Source: Gallionella straubiae
GTDB lineage: Bacteria; Pseudomonadota; Gammaproteobacteria; Burkholderiales; Gallionellaceae
DNA: 64,000 nt
Assembly: GCF_051257895.1 (NCBI RefSeq)
Contig: NZ_CP194331.1
Coordinates: forward strand, 1-64,000
Direction: 5' to 3'
Positions 9,340 through 17,349 of the stretch are shown here, piece after piece; positions within the stretch are counted from its first letter, which is position 1, and every line of letters starts with the position of its first letter. Position numbers and translations under genes: made by a program. The notes under the pieces are model-generated. The model was given only the letters and a program-made list of their open reading frames with translations. It was not told where the DNA came from and did no database searches.

Positions 9340-9786
9340 CTACTCATAATGGGTAATCAGCTCCAGCGGGTAACGCTTACCCGCAAGGTAATCCTCGATG
9401 CAGCGCAGGATCAGCGGGCTGCGGTGCCGTTCCTGCATGGCGCGGATTTCATCGGGCAGCAGCCATACGGCCCGGATGATGCCGGTGTCCAGCTTGCGCG
9501 CCGCGTCGTGTCCGGTGATCGCGCCGGTGAAGGCGAAGCGCAGGTAAGTCGTGTCCGATTCCGGCGCACGCCAGCGGTAGATGCCGAGCAGGTGCTCGGG
9601 AGTGAAGGAATACGCAGACTCCTCCAGTACTTCGCGTGTTACCGCGGCGAGCAACGATTCATCGGCCTCCAGATGCCCGGCAGGCTGGTTGAAACGTACA
9701 CCCTGGGAGGTTTCTTCCTCGACCAGCAGAAATTTTCCGTCGCGCTCGATAACGGCGGCGACGGTGACATTGGGTTTCCAGATCAT
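9340..9786 (-). CDS. nudJ: Nudix hydrolase, NudJ-like
   Basis: The 148-aa protein begins MIWKPNVTVAAVIERDGKFLLVEE and has QPAGHLEADES, both very close in style to E. coli NudJ, a thiamin-PP/nucleoside pyrophosphate phosphatase. The Nudix box runs from GHLEADE to REVLEES near residues 37-59. The usual second Gly of the box is replaced (EESAY instead of EExGU), leaving the metal-binding Glu residues intact. Its position next to mnmA supports the NudJ assignment. The exact substrate is not visible from sequence. Confidence 0.88.
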   Translation of the reverse strand: MIWKPNVTVAAVIERDGKFLLVEEETSQGVRFNQPAGHLEADESLLAAVTREVLEESAYSFTPEHLLGIYRWRAPESDTTYLRFAFTGAITGHDAARKLDTGIIRAVWLLPDEIRAMQERHRSPLILRCIEDYLAGKRYPLELITHYE

Positions 9787-9800
9787 TTTTTCATTCTACC

Positions 9801-9830
9801 AAAACAAAAAAGGCAGGGTCGCCCCTGCCT
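9801..9830 (-). terminator. Rho-independent terminator of the Ala/Lys-rich protein gene
   Basis: AGGCAGGG/CCCTGCCT stem (9811-9818, 9823-9830) with a TCGC loop, followed on the minus strand by a T-rich run. It separates the small secreted-protein gene from nudJ. Confidence 0.85.
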
Positions 9831-9849
9831 CTTTCAAGCGCGTGCCCTA

Positions 9850-10107
9850 TTACTTGGCTGCTTCAGCCTTTTTTGCCTTCTTGGCCTTCTTTTCCTTCTT
9901 TGCTGGCTTGGCTTCAGCCTTCTTCTCTTCAGCCTTGGCAGCAGGCTTGGCTTCTTCCTTCTTGGCTTCAGCCTTGGCAGGAGCAGCGGCAGCTGCAGGG
10001 GCTGCTGCGGCAGCAGGAGCAGCAGCCTTGGCTGCTTCAGCAGCAACAGCGGAGAAGGAAGCGGCGGCGAATACGGCAGCGATCAGTGCGGATAACAGTT
10101 TGTTCAT
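9850..10107 (-). CDS. Small Ala/Lys-rich secreted protein (85 aa)
   Basis: The ATG at 10107 is preceded by GGAGCTCGTA, a good Shine-Dalgarno, so it is preferred over an upstream TTG. The product has a signal peptide (MNKLLSALIAAVFAAASFSAVAA), then a low-complexity tail made almost only of Ala, Lys, Pro and Glu: an Ala/Pro-rich half followed by KKEEAKPAAKAEEKKAEAK-type repeats. Such tails are intrinsically disordered and strongly basic, and could bind nucleic acid, peptidoglycan or anionic polymers; no function can be named. The gene has its own terminator and is flanked by nudJ and tRNA-Leu. Confidence 0.8.
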   Translation of the reverse strand: MNKLLSALIAAVFAAASFSAVAAEAAKAAAPAAAAAPAAAAAPAKAEAKKEEAKPAAKAEEKKAEAKPAKKEKKAKKAKKAEAAK

Positions 10108-10225
10108 TACGAGCTCCAATGATTAGGTTAATAAACGTTTATGACACTCACGTGTCGGCGCTATAACGCACTGCCTGCCCATTCGGTTGACATCGCGAAT
10201 AAGCATATGAAGAAGCATATTGTAT

Positions 10226-10310
10226 TGGTGCCGGGGGAGGGACTCGAACCCTCACGCCTTGCGGCACCGGATTTTGAGTCCGGCACGTCTACCAGTTCCA
10301 TCACCCCGGC
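10226..10310 (-). tRNA. tRNA-Leu (anticodon CAA)
   Basis: The reverse complement folds as a class II tRNA: acceptor GCCGGGG/CCCCGGC, D-loop GGAACTGGTAGAC, anticodon stem CCGGA/TCCGG with loop CTCAAAA (anticodon CAA, decoding UUG), a variable arm, T-loop TTCGAGT, discriminator A and encoded CCA. It is transcribed divergently from queA. Confidence 0.96.
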
Positions 10311-10390
10311 AAGGGAGGCCGCGAATTATCCATGAAACGATAGGCCTCATCAACTACAATCGCGGCCTTATAAAGATTGCAACACTGCTC

Positions 10391-11422
10391 ATGCGCACCG
10401 AAGAATTCGATTTTGTCCTGCCCGAACGGCTCATCGCGCAACACCCGCCGGAACGGCGCGGCGCGAGCCGCCTGCTGTACGCGCATGGTGGCCTGCTGGA
10501 AGATTGCCGCTTTGCCGATTTGCTCGATTTGGTCAGGCCGGGCGATGTGCTGGTGCTGAACGACACGCGCGTCATCAAGGCGCGGCTGTTCGGCGAGAAG
10601 GAAACGGGCGGCAGGGTGGAGGTGCTGGTCGAGCGCGTGCTGGGAGAGCATGATGTCCTGGCGCAGGTGCGCGCCAGCAAGTCGCCCAAGGCGGGCAGCA
10701 GGCTGAGGTTGGCTGATGCGCTGGCGGTTGACGTGCTGGGGCGCGAGGGCGAGTTTTTCCGCCTGCATTTCGCCGGTGAGGAACCGGTGCTGGAGTTGCT
10801 GGAACGTTACGGCAGTTTGCCCTTGCCGCCCTATATTGCTCACGCGGCGGATGCAGGGGACGAGCAGCGCTACCAGACGGTGTTCGCTCGTGTGGCAGGC
10901 GCGGTGGCCGCACCCACGGCGGGGCTGCATTTCGATGAGGCGATGCTCCAGGCCCTGCGCGACAAGGGGGCGCGGATCGCGCATGTCACGCTGCATGTCG
11001 GCGCCGGGACGTTCCAGCCGGTGCGCACCGAGCATATCCGCGAGCATTCGATGCACAGCGAGCGCTACGAGATTCTGCAGCAGGCGGTGGACGCGATTGC
11101 AGCAGCACGTGCAGCAGGCGGGCGGGTGATCGCGGTGGGCACGACCAGCCTGCGCGCGCTGGAAAGTGCGGCGGCCGAGGGAGAGCTGAAAGCCGGTTCG
11201 GGCGAGACGCGCATCTTCATCACGCCCGGCTACCGTTTTCGCGTCGTGGATGCGCTGCTCACCAACTTTCATCTGCCGAAGTCTACCCTGCTGATGCTGG
11301 TGTGCGCCTTCGGCGGGATGGAGCGGATGCTGGCGGCATACCGCCACGCAGTGGAAAAGGAATACCGGTTTTTCAGTTATGGCGATGCCATGTTTATCGA
11401 GCGGAACGATCATGCAGTTTGA
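10391..11422 (+). CDS. queA: S-adenosylmethionine:tRNA ribosyltransferase-isomerase
   Basis: QueA transfers and isomerises the ribosyl part of SAM onto preQ1-tRNA to give epoxyqueuosine. Starting at the ATG at 10391 gives 343 aa (MRTEEFDFVLPERLIAQHP), the family length; the frame upstream is open only because it runs back through the antisense of tRNA-Leu. Conserved blocks include VLNDTRVIKARLFG, TAGLHFD, HVTLHVGAGTFQPVR and GTTSLRALE. It overlaps tgt by 11 bp, so the two queuosine enzymes are translationally coupled. Confidence 0.97.
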   Translation: MRTEEFDFVLPERLIAQHPPERRGASRLLYAHGGLLEDCRFADLLDLVRPGDVLVLNDTRVIKARLFGEKETGGRVEVLVERVLGEHDVLAQVRASKSPKAGSRLRLADALAVDVLGREGEFFRLHFAGEEPVLELLERYGSLPLPPYIAHAADAGDEQRYQTVFARVAGAVAAPTAGLHFDEAMLQALRDKGARIAHVTLHVGAGTFQPVRTEHIREHSMHSERYEILQQAVDAIAAARAAGGRVIAVGTTSLRALESAAAEGELKAGSGETRIFITPGYRFRVVDALLTNFHLPKSTLLMLVCAFGGMERMLAAYRHAVEKEYRFFSYGDAMFIERNDHAV

Positions 11423-12515
11423 TTTGAAAACAACCTCCGGCGCCGCGCGGCGCGGCCAATTGACCTTGACGCACGGCACGGTCGAGACCCCGGCCTTCAT
11501 GCCGGTCGGCACCTACGGCACGGTGAAGGCGATGTCGCCGCAGGAGTTGAAGGACATCGGCGCGCATATCGTGCTGGGCAACACCTTCCACCTGTGGCTG
11601 CGCCCCGGACTGGAGGTGATTGAAGCACACGGCGGCCTGCACCGCTTCATGGGCTGGGATGGTCCTATTCTCACTGACTCCGGCGGCTTTCAGGTGTTCA
11701 GCCTGGGCGCGCTGCGCAAGATCACCGGCGGCGGCGTGGAGTTCAAGTCGCCGGTTAACGGCGACAAGTGCTTTCTCTCGCCGGAGGAGTCGATGCGCAT
11801 CCAGAAGGTGTTGAACTCCGACATCGTGATGATCTTCGATGAATGCACGCCGTATCCTGCGGACGAGCGGGTCGCGGGCGAATCCATGCGCCTGAGCCTC
11901 AGCTGGGCGGAACGCAGCAAGCGTGCCCACGAGGGCAACCCCAACGCGCTGTTCGGCATCGTGCAGGGCGGCATGCACGAACACCTGCGCGATGAGTCGC
12001 TGCGCGGGCTGGTGGGCATTGGCTTCGACGGCTACGCGATCGGCGGCCTGTCGGTGGGCGAACCCAAGGAAGACATGCTGCGCATCCTGACCCACACCGC
12101 GCCGCAACTTCCGCAGGACAAGCCGCGCTACCTGATGGGCGTGGGTACACCGGAGGATATTGTCGCGGCGGTCGCGCAGGGCATCGATATGTTCGACTGC
12201 GTGATGCCGACGCGCAACGCGCGCAACGGCCACCTGTTCACGCGCCACGGCGACGTGCGCATCAAGAACGCGCAATACCGCCTGGACACGCGCCCGCTGG
12301 ATGAGGAATGCCAGTGCTACACCTGCCGCAACTTCAGTCGCGCCTATCTGCACCATCTTTACCGGCTCGGCGAGATTCTCGGCGCGCGCCTCAATACCAT
12401 CCATAACCTGCATTATTACCAGGAGTTGATGGGCGATATCCGTGCCGCCATCGAGGCGGATGCGTTTGACGCCTTCGTGGTGCGCTTCAGGCAGCAGCGC
12501 GGCGGGGAAGCGTGA
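11412..12515 (+). CDS. tgt: Queuine/preQ1 tRNA-guanine transglycosylase
   Basis: Tgt exchanges G34 of GUN-anticodon tRNAs for preQ1, the step before QueA. The 367-aa product starts at an ATG inside the end of queA. It shows the catalytic Asp motif LTDSGGFQVFSLG, the FGIVQGG substrate site, the nucleophile region DCVMPTRNARNG, and the Zn site CQCYTC with a downstream His. All key residues are present. It is followed after 59 bp by yajC, the usual proteobacterial order. Confidence 0.98.
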   Translation: MQFDLKTTSGAARRGQLTLTHGTVETPAFMPVGTYGTVKAMSPQELKDIGAHIVLGNTFHLWLRPGLEVIEAHGGLHRFMGWDGPILTDSGGFQVFSLGALRKITGGGVEFKSPVNGDKCFLSPEESMRIQKVLNSDIVMIFDECTPYPADERVAGESMRLSLSWAERSKRAHEGNPNALFGIVQGGMHEHLRDESLRGLVGIGFDGYAIGGLSVGEPKEDMLRILTHTAPQLPQDKPRYLMGVGTPEDIVAAVAQGIDMFDCVMPTRNARNGHLFTRHGDVRIKNAQYRLDTRPLDEECQCYTCRNFSRAYLHHLYRLGEILGARLNTIHNLHYYQELMGDIRAAIEADAFDAFVVRFRQQRGGEA

Positions 12516-12574
12516 AGATGCCCTGCGCTTCGTGGTAGAATGCGCGCCTTTTATTTATCTCCGGAGATTGAATA

Positions 12575-12901
12575 ATGCTTATCAGCAATGCGTATGCCGA
12601 AGCGGCTGCGCCGGCGCAGGGCGCCGGCTTCATGGATTTTCTGCCGCTGATCGTCCTGATCGCGATATTCTATTTTTTCATCCTGCGCCCGCAAAGCAAG
12701 CGCGCCAAGGAGCTCAAGACCATGATCGAGGCCTTGCAGCGCGGCGACGAGGTCGTGACGACGGGTGGCGAAGTAGGCCGCATCAGCAAGGTATATGAGC
12801 AATACGTCGGAGTGGAACTCGCCGAGAACGTCGAGGTGACGGTACAGAAGACCGCGATTCAGGCCGTGCTGCCCAAGGGCACCATCAAGTCCATCAAGTA
12901 A
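12575..12901 (+). CDS. yajC: Sec translocase accessory protein YajC
   Basis: This 108-aa inner-membrane protein has one transmembrane helix (FLPLIVLIAIFYFFILRPQSKRAKE) followed by the typical cytoplasmic domain (RGDEVVTTGGEVGRI). It associates with SecDF. The ATG at 12575 follows CGGAGA. It sits between tgt and secD, as in most proteobacteria. Confidence 0.97.
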   Translation: MLISNAYAEAAAPAQGAGFMDFLPLIVLIAIFYFFILRPQSKRAKELKTMIEALQRGDEVVTTGGEVGRISKVYEQYVGVELAENVEVTVQKTAIQAVLPKGTIKSIK

Positions 12902-12953
12902 TCCCGGCTCTTTCCCGGCCGGAAACGTTGCACGCGTCAACCGAGGGGCATCA

Positions 12954-14765
12954 ATGAACCGTTATCCATTGTGGAAATACCTGCTGATTCTGGCCGTGTT
13001 CCTGGCCGGGCTGATCTATACCCTGCCCAATTTCTTCGGCGAATCGCCCGCCGTGCAGGTATCGCCGTTGCGCGCCAGCCTGAAGGCGGACGCCGCGTTG
13101 CTGGAGCGCGCGGATAAAGCCCTGAAGGCGGCCGGCCTCAATCCGGAAGTGGTTGCGCTGGACGGCAACAGCATCAAGGCGCGCTTCGCCGACACCGATA
13201 ACCAGCTGAAGGCCAAGGACGTGCTGGCCTCACAACTGGGCGAAGACTACATGGTTGCGCTCAACCTCCTGTCGCGCTCGCCGCAGTGGCTGACCAGCCT
13301 TCATGCGCTGCCGATGTACCTCGGTCTGGACTTGCGCGGCGGCGTGCATTTCCTGCTGCAGGTTGACATGAAGGCCGCGCTGAACAAGGCGCTGGAAGCC
13401 GCCACCGGCGATATCCGCAGCATGCTGCGCGATCAGAAGGTCGCCTATTCCGGCGTCACCCGCGAAGGCAACGTGCTGCTGGTGAGATTCCGCGACGCCG
13501 ACGCGCGCAGCAAAGGCGAAGCGGAAATCAAGCAGCGCTTTAACGACTATGCGCTGAGCTCCAGGGAGGCCGGCGGCGAATTCCTGCTGCAGGCTGCGCT
13601 CAAGCCGGAAGCCGAACGGCGCATCCAGGAGTCAGCCGTGCAGCAGAACCTGCTGACCCTGCGCAACCGTGTCAACGAACTGGGCGTGGCCGAACCGGTG
13701 ATCCAGCAGCAGGGCGCGGATCGCGTGGTGGTGCAGCTGCCCGGCGTGCAGGATACGGCGCGCGCCAAGGACATTCTGGGGCGCACCGCGACGCTGGAAG
13801 TGCGCATGGTGGACGAGGAGCATCAGGCCGTTCCAGGCGCGGCCGCGCCGTTTGGCACCGAGATGTTCAAGGATCGCGAAGGCAACCTGCTGCTGGTGAA
13901 AAAGCAGGTGATCCTGACCGGCGAGCGTATCAACGACGCGCAGCCCGGTTTCGACAGCCGCAACAACGAACCCGCCGTGCACATCAACCTGGACGGCGTG
14001 GGCGCGCGCAAATTCAAGGACGCGACGCGCGAGAACGTCGGCAAGCGCATGGCGATCGTCCTGTTCGAGAAGGGCAAGGGCGAGATCGTCACCGCACCGG
14101 TGATCCGCGAGGAAATCGGCGGCGGGCGCGTGCAGATCAGCGGCCGGATGAGCACCGTCGAAGCGCAGGACACTTCCCTGCTGCTGCGCGCCGGCGCACT
14201 GGCCGCACCGATGGAGATCGTTGAGGAGCGCACCGTGGGGCCCAGCCTCGGCGCGGACAACATCAAGCGCGGCTTCGACTCCACCAAGATCGGCTTCATC
14301 ATGGTCGCGATCTTCATGATCGCCTACTACCTGATGTTCGGCACCATCTCTATATTGGCGCTGGGGACGAACCTGCTGCTGCTGGTGGCGCTGCTGTCCA
14401 TGCTGCAGGCCACGCTTACCCTCCCCGGCATGGCGGGTATCGCGCTGACGCTGGGGATGGCGATCGACGCGAACGTGCTGATCAACGAGCGCATCCGCGA
14501 GGAGCTGCGCAACGGCGTCACGCCGCAGGCCGCGATTCACGCCGGATACGACCGCGCATTCGACACCATCCTCGATTCCAACATTACCACGCTGATCGCC
14601 GGGGTTGCGCTGTTCATGTTCGGCTCCGGCCCGATCAAGGGCTTTGCGGTGGTACTGTGCCTCGGCATCCTGACCTCGATGTTCAGCGCGGTGCTGGTGT
14701 CGCGCGCGATGGTGAATCTGATATACGGCCGCAGGGCGCGCCTTGCCAAGGTGGCGATCGGCTAA
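12954..14765 (+). CDS. secD: Protein translocase subunit SecD
   Basis: SecD uses the proton gradient to pull exported proteins through SecYEG from the periplasmic side. The 603-aa length matches. There is an N-terminal transmembrane helix, a large periplasmic P1 domain beginning after LGLDLRGGVHFLLQVD, and a C-terminal RND-type bundle of five helices with GMAIDANVLINERIREE. It lies 52 bp after yajC and about 100 bp before secF. Confidence 0.98.
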   Translation: MNRYPLWKYLLILAVFLAGLIYTLPNFFGESPAVQVSPLRASLKADAALLERADKALKAAGLNPEVVALDGNSIKARFADTDNQLKAKDVLASQLGEDYMVALNLLSRSPQWLTSLHALPMYLGLDLRGGVHFLLQVDMKAALNKALEAATGDIRSMLRDQKVAYSGVTREGNVLLVRFRDADARSKGEAEIKQRFNDYALSSREAGGEFLLQAALKPEAERRIQESAVQQNLLTLRNRVNELGVAEPVIQQQGADRVVVQLPGVQDTARAKDILGRTATLEVRMVDEEHQAVPGAAAPFGTEMFKDREGNLLLVKKQVILTGERINDAQPGFDSRNNEPAVHINLDGVGARKFKDATRENVGKRMAIVLFEKGKGEIVTAPVIREEIGGGRVQISGRMSTVEAQDTSLLLRAGALAAPMEIVEERTVGPSLGADNIKRGFDSTKIGFIMVAIFMIAYYLMFGTISILALGTNLLLLVALLSMLQATLTLPGMAGIALTLGMAIDANVLINERIREELRNGVTPQAAIHAGYDRAFDTILDSNITTLIAGVALFMFGSGPIKGFAVVLCLGILTSMFSAVLVSRAMVNLIYGRRARLAKVAIG

Positions 14766-14767
14766 TG

Positions 14768-14848
14768 CCCTCTCCCTGACTCTCTCCCGCAGGCGGGAGA
14801 GGGGACGATAGCGCTCTCTCCTTGGGGGAGAGTTGGATAGAGGGGGAG
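14768..14848. repeat. REP-like GC-rich palindromes, copy 2, in the secD-secF spacer
   Basis: CTCTCCCGC-AG-GCGGGAGAG (14782-14801) forms a 9-bp perfect stem, followed by a second smaller CTCTCTCC...GGGGGAGAG hairpin. It is related to the copy at 9293-9335. Because it lies inside an operon it could also tune secF expression. Confidence 0.65.
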
Positions 14849-14865
14849 TAACGGAGAATAGAAAT

Positions 14866-15822
14866 ATGGAATTTTTCAGGATCAAGAAAGACATCCCGTT
14901 CATGAGCTACGGGAAAATCACCACCAGCATTTCACTGGTGACTTTCCTGTTTGCGGTATTTTTCCTCGCCACCAAGGGGTTGAACTTCGGGGTGGATTTC
15001 ACCGGCGGTACGGTGATCGAAGTGCATTACACGCAGCCCGTCGACCTCCACAAGGTGCGCGAACAGCTTGCCGCAGCGGACCTGCCGGATGCGCTGGTGC
15101 AGAATTTCGGCTCCAGCCACGACGTGCTGATCCAGGTGCCGCTCAAGCAGAACAAGGCGGGCGCCAACCTGCCCGAGCAGGTGTGCGCCACCCTGTCCGG
15201 GCAGGAGTGCGACAAGCTGCACGCGAAGGACGGGAGCATGGAGATGCGCCGCGTGGAATTCGTCGGCCCGCAGGTCGGCAAGGACCTCGTGGACAACGGT
15301 GCGCTCGCCCTGCTGCTGGTGTCCCTGGGCATCGTCGGCTACCTGTGGATGCGCTTCGAATGGAAGTTCGGCCTGTCCGCGATCATCGCCAACCTGCACG
15401 ACGTGGTGATCATTCTCGGTTTCTTCGCCTTCTTCCAGTGGGAGTTCTCGCTGTCCGTGCTGGCGGCGGTGCTGGCGGTGCTGGGCTACTCGGTGAACGA
15501 ATCGGTGGTGGTGTTCGACCGGATCCGCGAAAACTTCCGTACCATGCGCAAGGCCGGGGTCGCGGAGATCATCGACAACGCGATCACCCGCACCATGTCC
15601 CGCACCATCATCACGCACGGCTGCACGCAGATGATGGTCGGCGCGATGCTGTTTCTCGGTGGCGAGACGCTGCACTATTTCGCCATGGCGCTGACTATCG
15701 GCATCCTGTTCAGCATCTATTCCTCGGTGCTGGTCGCGAGCCCCCTGCTGATGCTGCTCGGCGTGTCGCGCGAGGACTTCATCAAACCGGAAAAGACCGA
15801 GGCCGAAGAAGTCCTTCCGTAG
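14866..15822 (+). CDS. secF: Protein translocase subunit SecF
   Basis: SecF is the partner of SecD in the proton-driven SecDF motor. The ATG at 14866 is chosen because ACGGAG lies just upstream and the product then starts MEFFRIKKDIPFMSYG, the usual SecF N-terminus (318 aa). The signature FGVDFTGGTVIEV and the C-terminal block YSVNESVVVFDRIREN with RTIITHGCTQ are present. Six transmembrane helices are expected. Confidence 0.98.
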   Translation: MEFFRIKKDIPFMSYGKITTSISLVTFLFAVFFLATKGLNFGVDFTGGTVIEVHYTQPVDLHKVREQLAAADLPDALVQNFGSSHDVLIQVPLKQNKAGANLPEQVCATLSGQECDKLHAKDGSMEMRRVEFVGPQVGKDLVDNGALALLLVSLGIVGYLWMRFEWKFGLSAIIANLHDVVIILGFFAFFQWEFSLSVLAAVLAVLGYSVNESVVVFDRIRENFRTMRKAGVAEIIDNAITRTMSRTIITHGCTQMMVGAMLFLGGETLHYFAMALTIGILFSIYSSVLVASPLLMLLGVSREDFIKPEKTEAEEVLP

Positions 15823-15825
15823 TTC

Positions 15826-16464
15826 ATGGAATTGTTCGCCACCTTCATCGACATCGTCCTGCACTTGGACACCCACCTGCTCGCCCTGACGCAGGAATAC
15901 GGCATTTGGGTGTACGCCATTCTGTTCCTCATCATCTACTGCGAGACCGGGCTGGTGGTGATGCCCTTCCTGCCCGGTGATTCGCTGCTGTTCGTGGCGG
16001 GCGCGCTCTGCGGCCTGGGGGCGCTGCAACTGGAATGGCTCGCGCCGCTGCTGATGCTGGCCGCATTTAGCGGCGACAACACCAACTACTGGATCGGCAG
16101 GCTGATCGGGATGCGCCTGCTGAAGCGCACCAACGGTCTCATCAAGCGCGAACATATCGACAAGACCCATGCCTTCTATGAGAAGCACGGCGGAAAGACC
16201 ATCCTGTTCGCGCGCTTCCTGCCGATTGTCCGCACCTTCGCGCCGTTCGTGGCAGGCATCGGGCTGATGCGCTACCGCCTGTTCGTGATGTTCAGCGCGT
16301 TGGGCAGTCTGGCGTGGATCGGCAGCCTCACCGTGGCGGGCTATTTATTCGGCAACATCCCGTTCGTCAAGAACAACCTCACCCTGATAATCCTCGCTAT
16401 CGTCGTCATCTCCTTTCTTCCCGCCATCGGCGAATTCATCCGCCACCGCCGCCGTTCTGCGTGA
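15826..16464 (+). CDS. DedA-family membrane protein
   Basis: The 212-aa protein has the DedA/SNARE-associated layout: FLPGDSLLFVAGALCGLG, GDNTNYWIGRLIGMRLL, then the conserved FARFLPIVRTFAPFVAGIG motif (Arg residues needed in YqjA/YghB) and a C-terminal helix. DedA proteins act in lipid-carrier recycling and membrane homeostasis; the individual substrate cannot be read from sequence. It starts 3 bp after secF stops and is probably co-transcribed with it. Confidence 0.93.
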   Translation: MELFATFIDIVLHLDTHLLALTQEYGIWVYAILFLIIYCETGLVVMPFLPGDSLLFVAGALCGLGALQLEWLAPLLMLAAFSGDNTNYWIGRLIGMRLLKRTNGLIKREHIDKTHAFYEKHGGKTILFARFLPIVRTFAPFVAGIGLMRYRLFVMFSALGSLAWIGSLTVAGYLFGNIPFVKNNLTLIILAIVVISFLPAIGEFIRHRRRSA

Positions 16465-16602
16465 GAGTGACGCGTCAGCGCCGGATACCTCCGGTGGCGG
16501 CCAGACCCTACATTTTGAAACAATTATTCTGGAACATTCGGCCGGGAGCCAAGTCATAATGCCGCCACGTTGTATGGCATGAAATTTCCAGAGGAGCAAA
16601 AC

Positions 16603-17304
16603 ATGAAGAAGAGTCTGTTGGTATTGAGCCTGATCTCCCTGTATGGCGGCGCTTACGCGGCGGATTTTACCGATACCGCACGCGTCGTTTCCAGCACCCC
16701 CATCTATGAACGCGTCAGTGAACCGAAGCGCGAATGCTGGAAGGAGACCGTGCAGGTCGCCCCGAAGGAGCGCTCCATCGGCGGGGCGGTGATCGGCGGT
16801 GTCGCGGGTGGCCTGCTGGGCAGCCAGGTAGGCGGCGGTAACGGCAGCACGGTGGCAACGGGCGCGGGCGCCGTGGCCGGCGCGGTGATCGGCGATCAAG
16901 TCGCCAATCCGGACAGTAACCGTTCCGCAACCGGCGCGGTGGTCGGCGGCGTGGCCGGTGCGGTGCTGGGCAGTCAGGTCGGCGGCGGCACGGGCAACAA
17001 GGCAGCGACTGCGGTAGGCGGCATCGCCGGTGCGGTGATCGGCGACCGCGTCGCCAATCCGGACCAGCCGCGTACCGAACAGGTCGAGCGTTGCCGCGAA
17101 GTGCAAAACAGCCGCGAGGTCATCAAGGGTTACAACGTGACCTACCGCTACAACGGCCAGGACATCACCACCACCCTGCCATACCAGCCCGGTTCGACGA
17201 TCCGTGTGGGGGTGAGCGTCATCGAAGATCGGCAGGATCGCCGCAATGAGGATTGGCAAAGCCGCCGTTATGAAGACCGCAGGGACAGGCCCAATTATCA
17301 GTAA
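16603..17304 (+). CDS. Glycine-zipper 2TM domain envelope protein (233 aa)
   Basis: The ATG at 16603 follows GAGGAGC. A signal peptide (MKKSLLVLSLISLYGGAYA) is followed by a Cys-containing stretch and two tandem glycine-zipper modules (IGGAVIGGVAGGLLGSQVGGG and the near copy GAVVGGVAGAVLGSQVGGG, each followed by AGAVIGD.VANPD). The C-terminal domain (EVIKGYNVTYRYNGQDITTTLPYQPG) is the one usually found with this family, and the tail is Arg/Asp-rich. It is probably an outer-membrane-associated structural or stress protein. The internal duplication suggests lengthening by repeat. A strong terminator follows 16 bp later. Confidence 0.85.
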   Translation: MKKSLLVLSLISLYGGAYAADFTDTARVVSSTPIYERVSEPKRECWKETVQVAPKERSIGGAVIGGVAGGLLGSQVGGGNGSTVATGAGAVAGAVIGDQVANPDSNRSATGAVVGGVAGAVLGSQVGGGTGNKAATAVGGIAGAVIGDRVANPDQPRTEQVERCREVQNSREVIKGYNVTYRYNGQDITTTLPYQPGSTIRVGVSVIEDRQDRRNEDWQSRRYEDRRDRPNYQ

Positions 17305-17319
17305 TTGGTTCTACCCCGT

Positions 17320-17349
17320 AAAAAAGCCCGGCTTGGTCCGGGCTTTTTT
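17320..17349 (+). terminator. Rho-independent terminator of the glycine-zipper gene
   Basis: GCCCGG/CCGGGC stem (17326-17331, 17338-17343) with flanking A and T runs, 16 bp after the stop codon. Confidence 0.9.
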
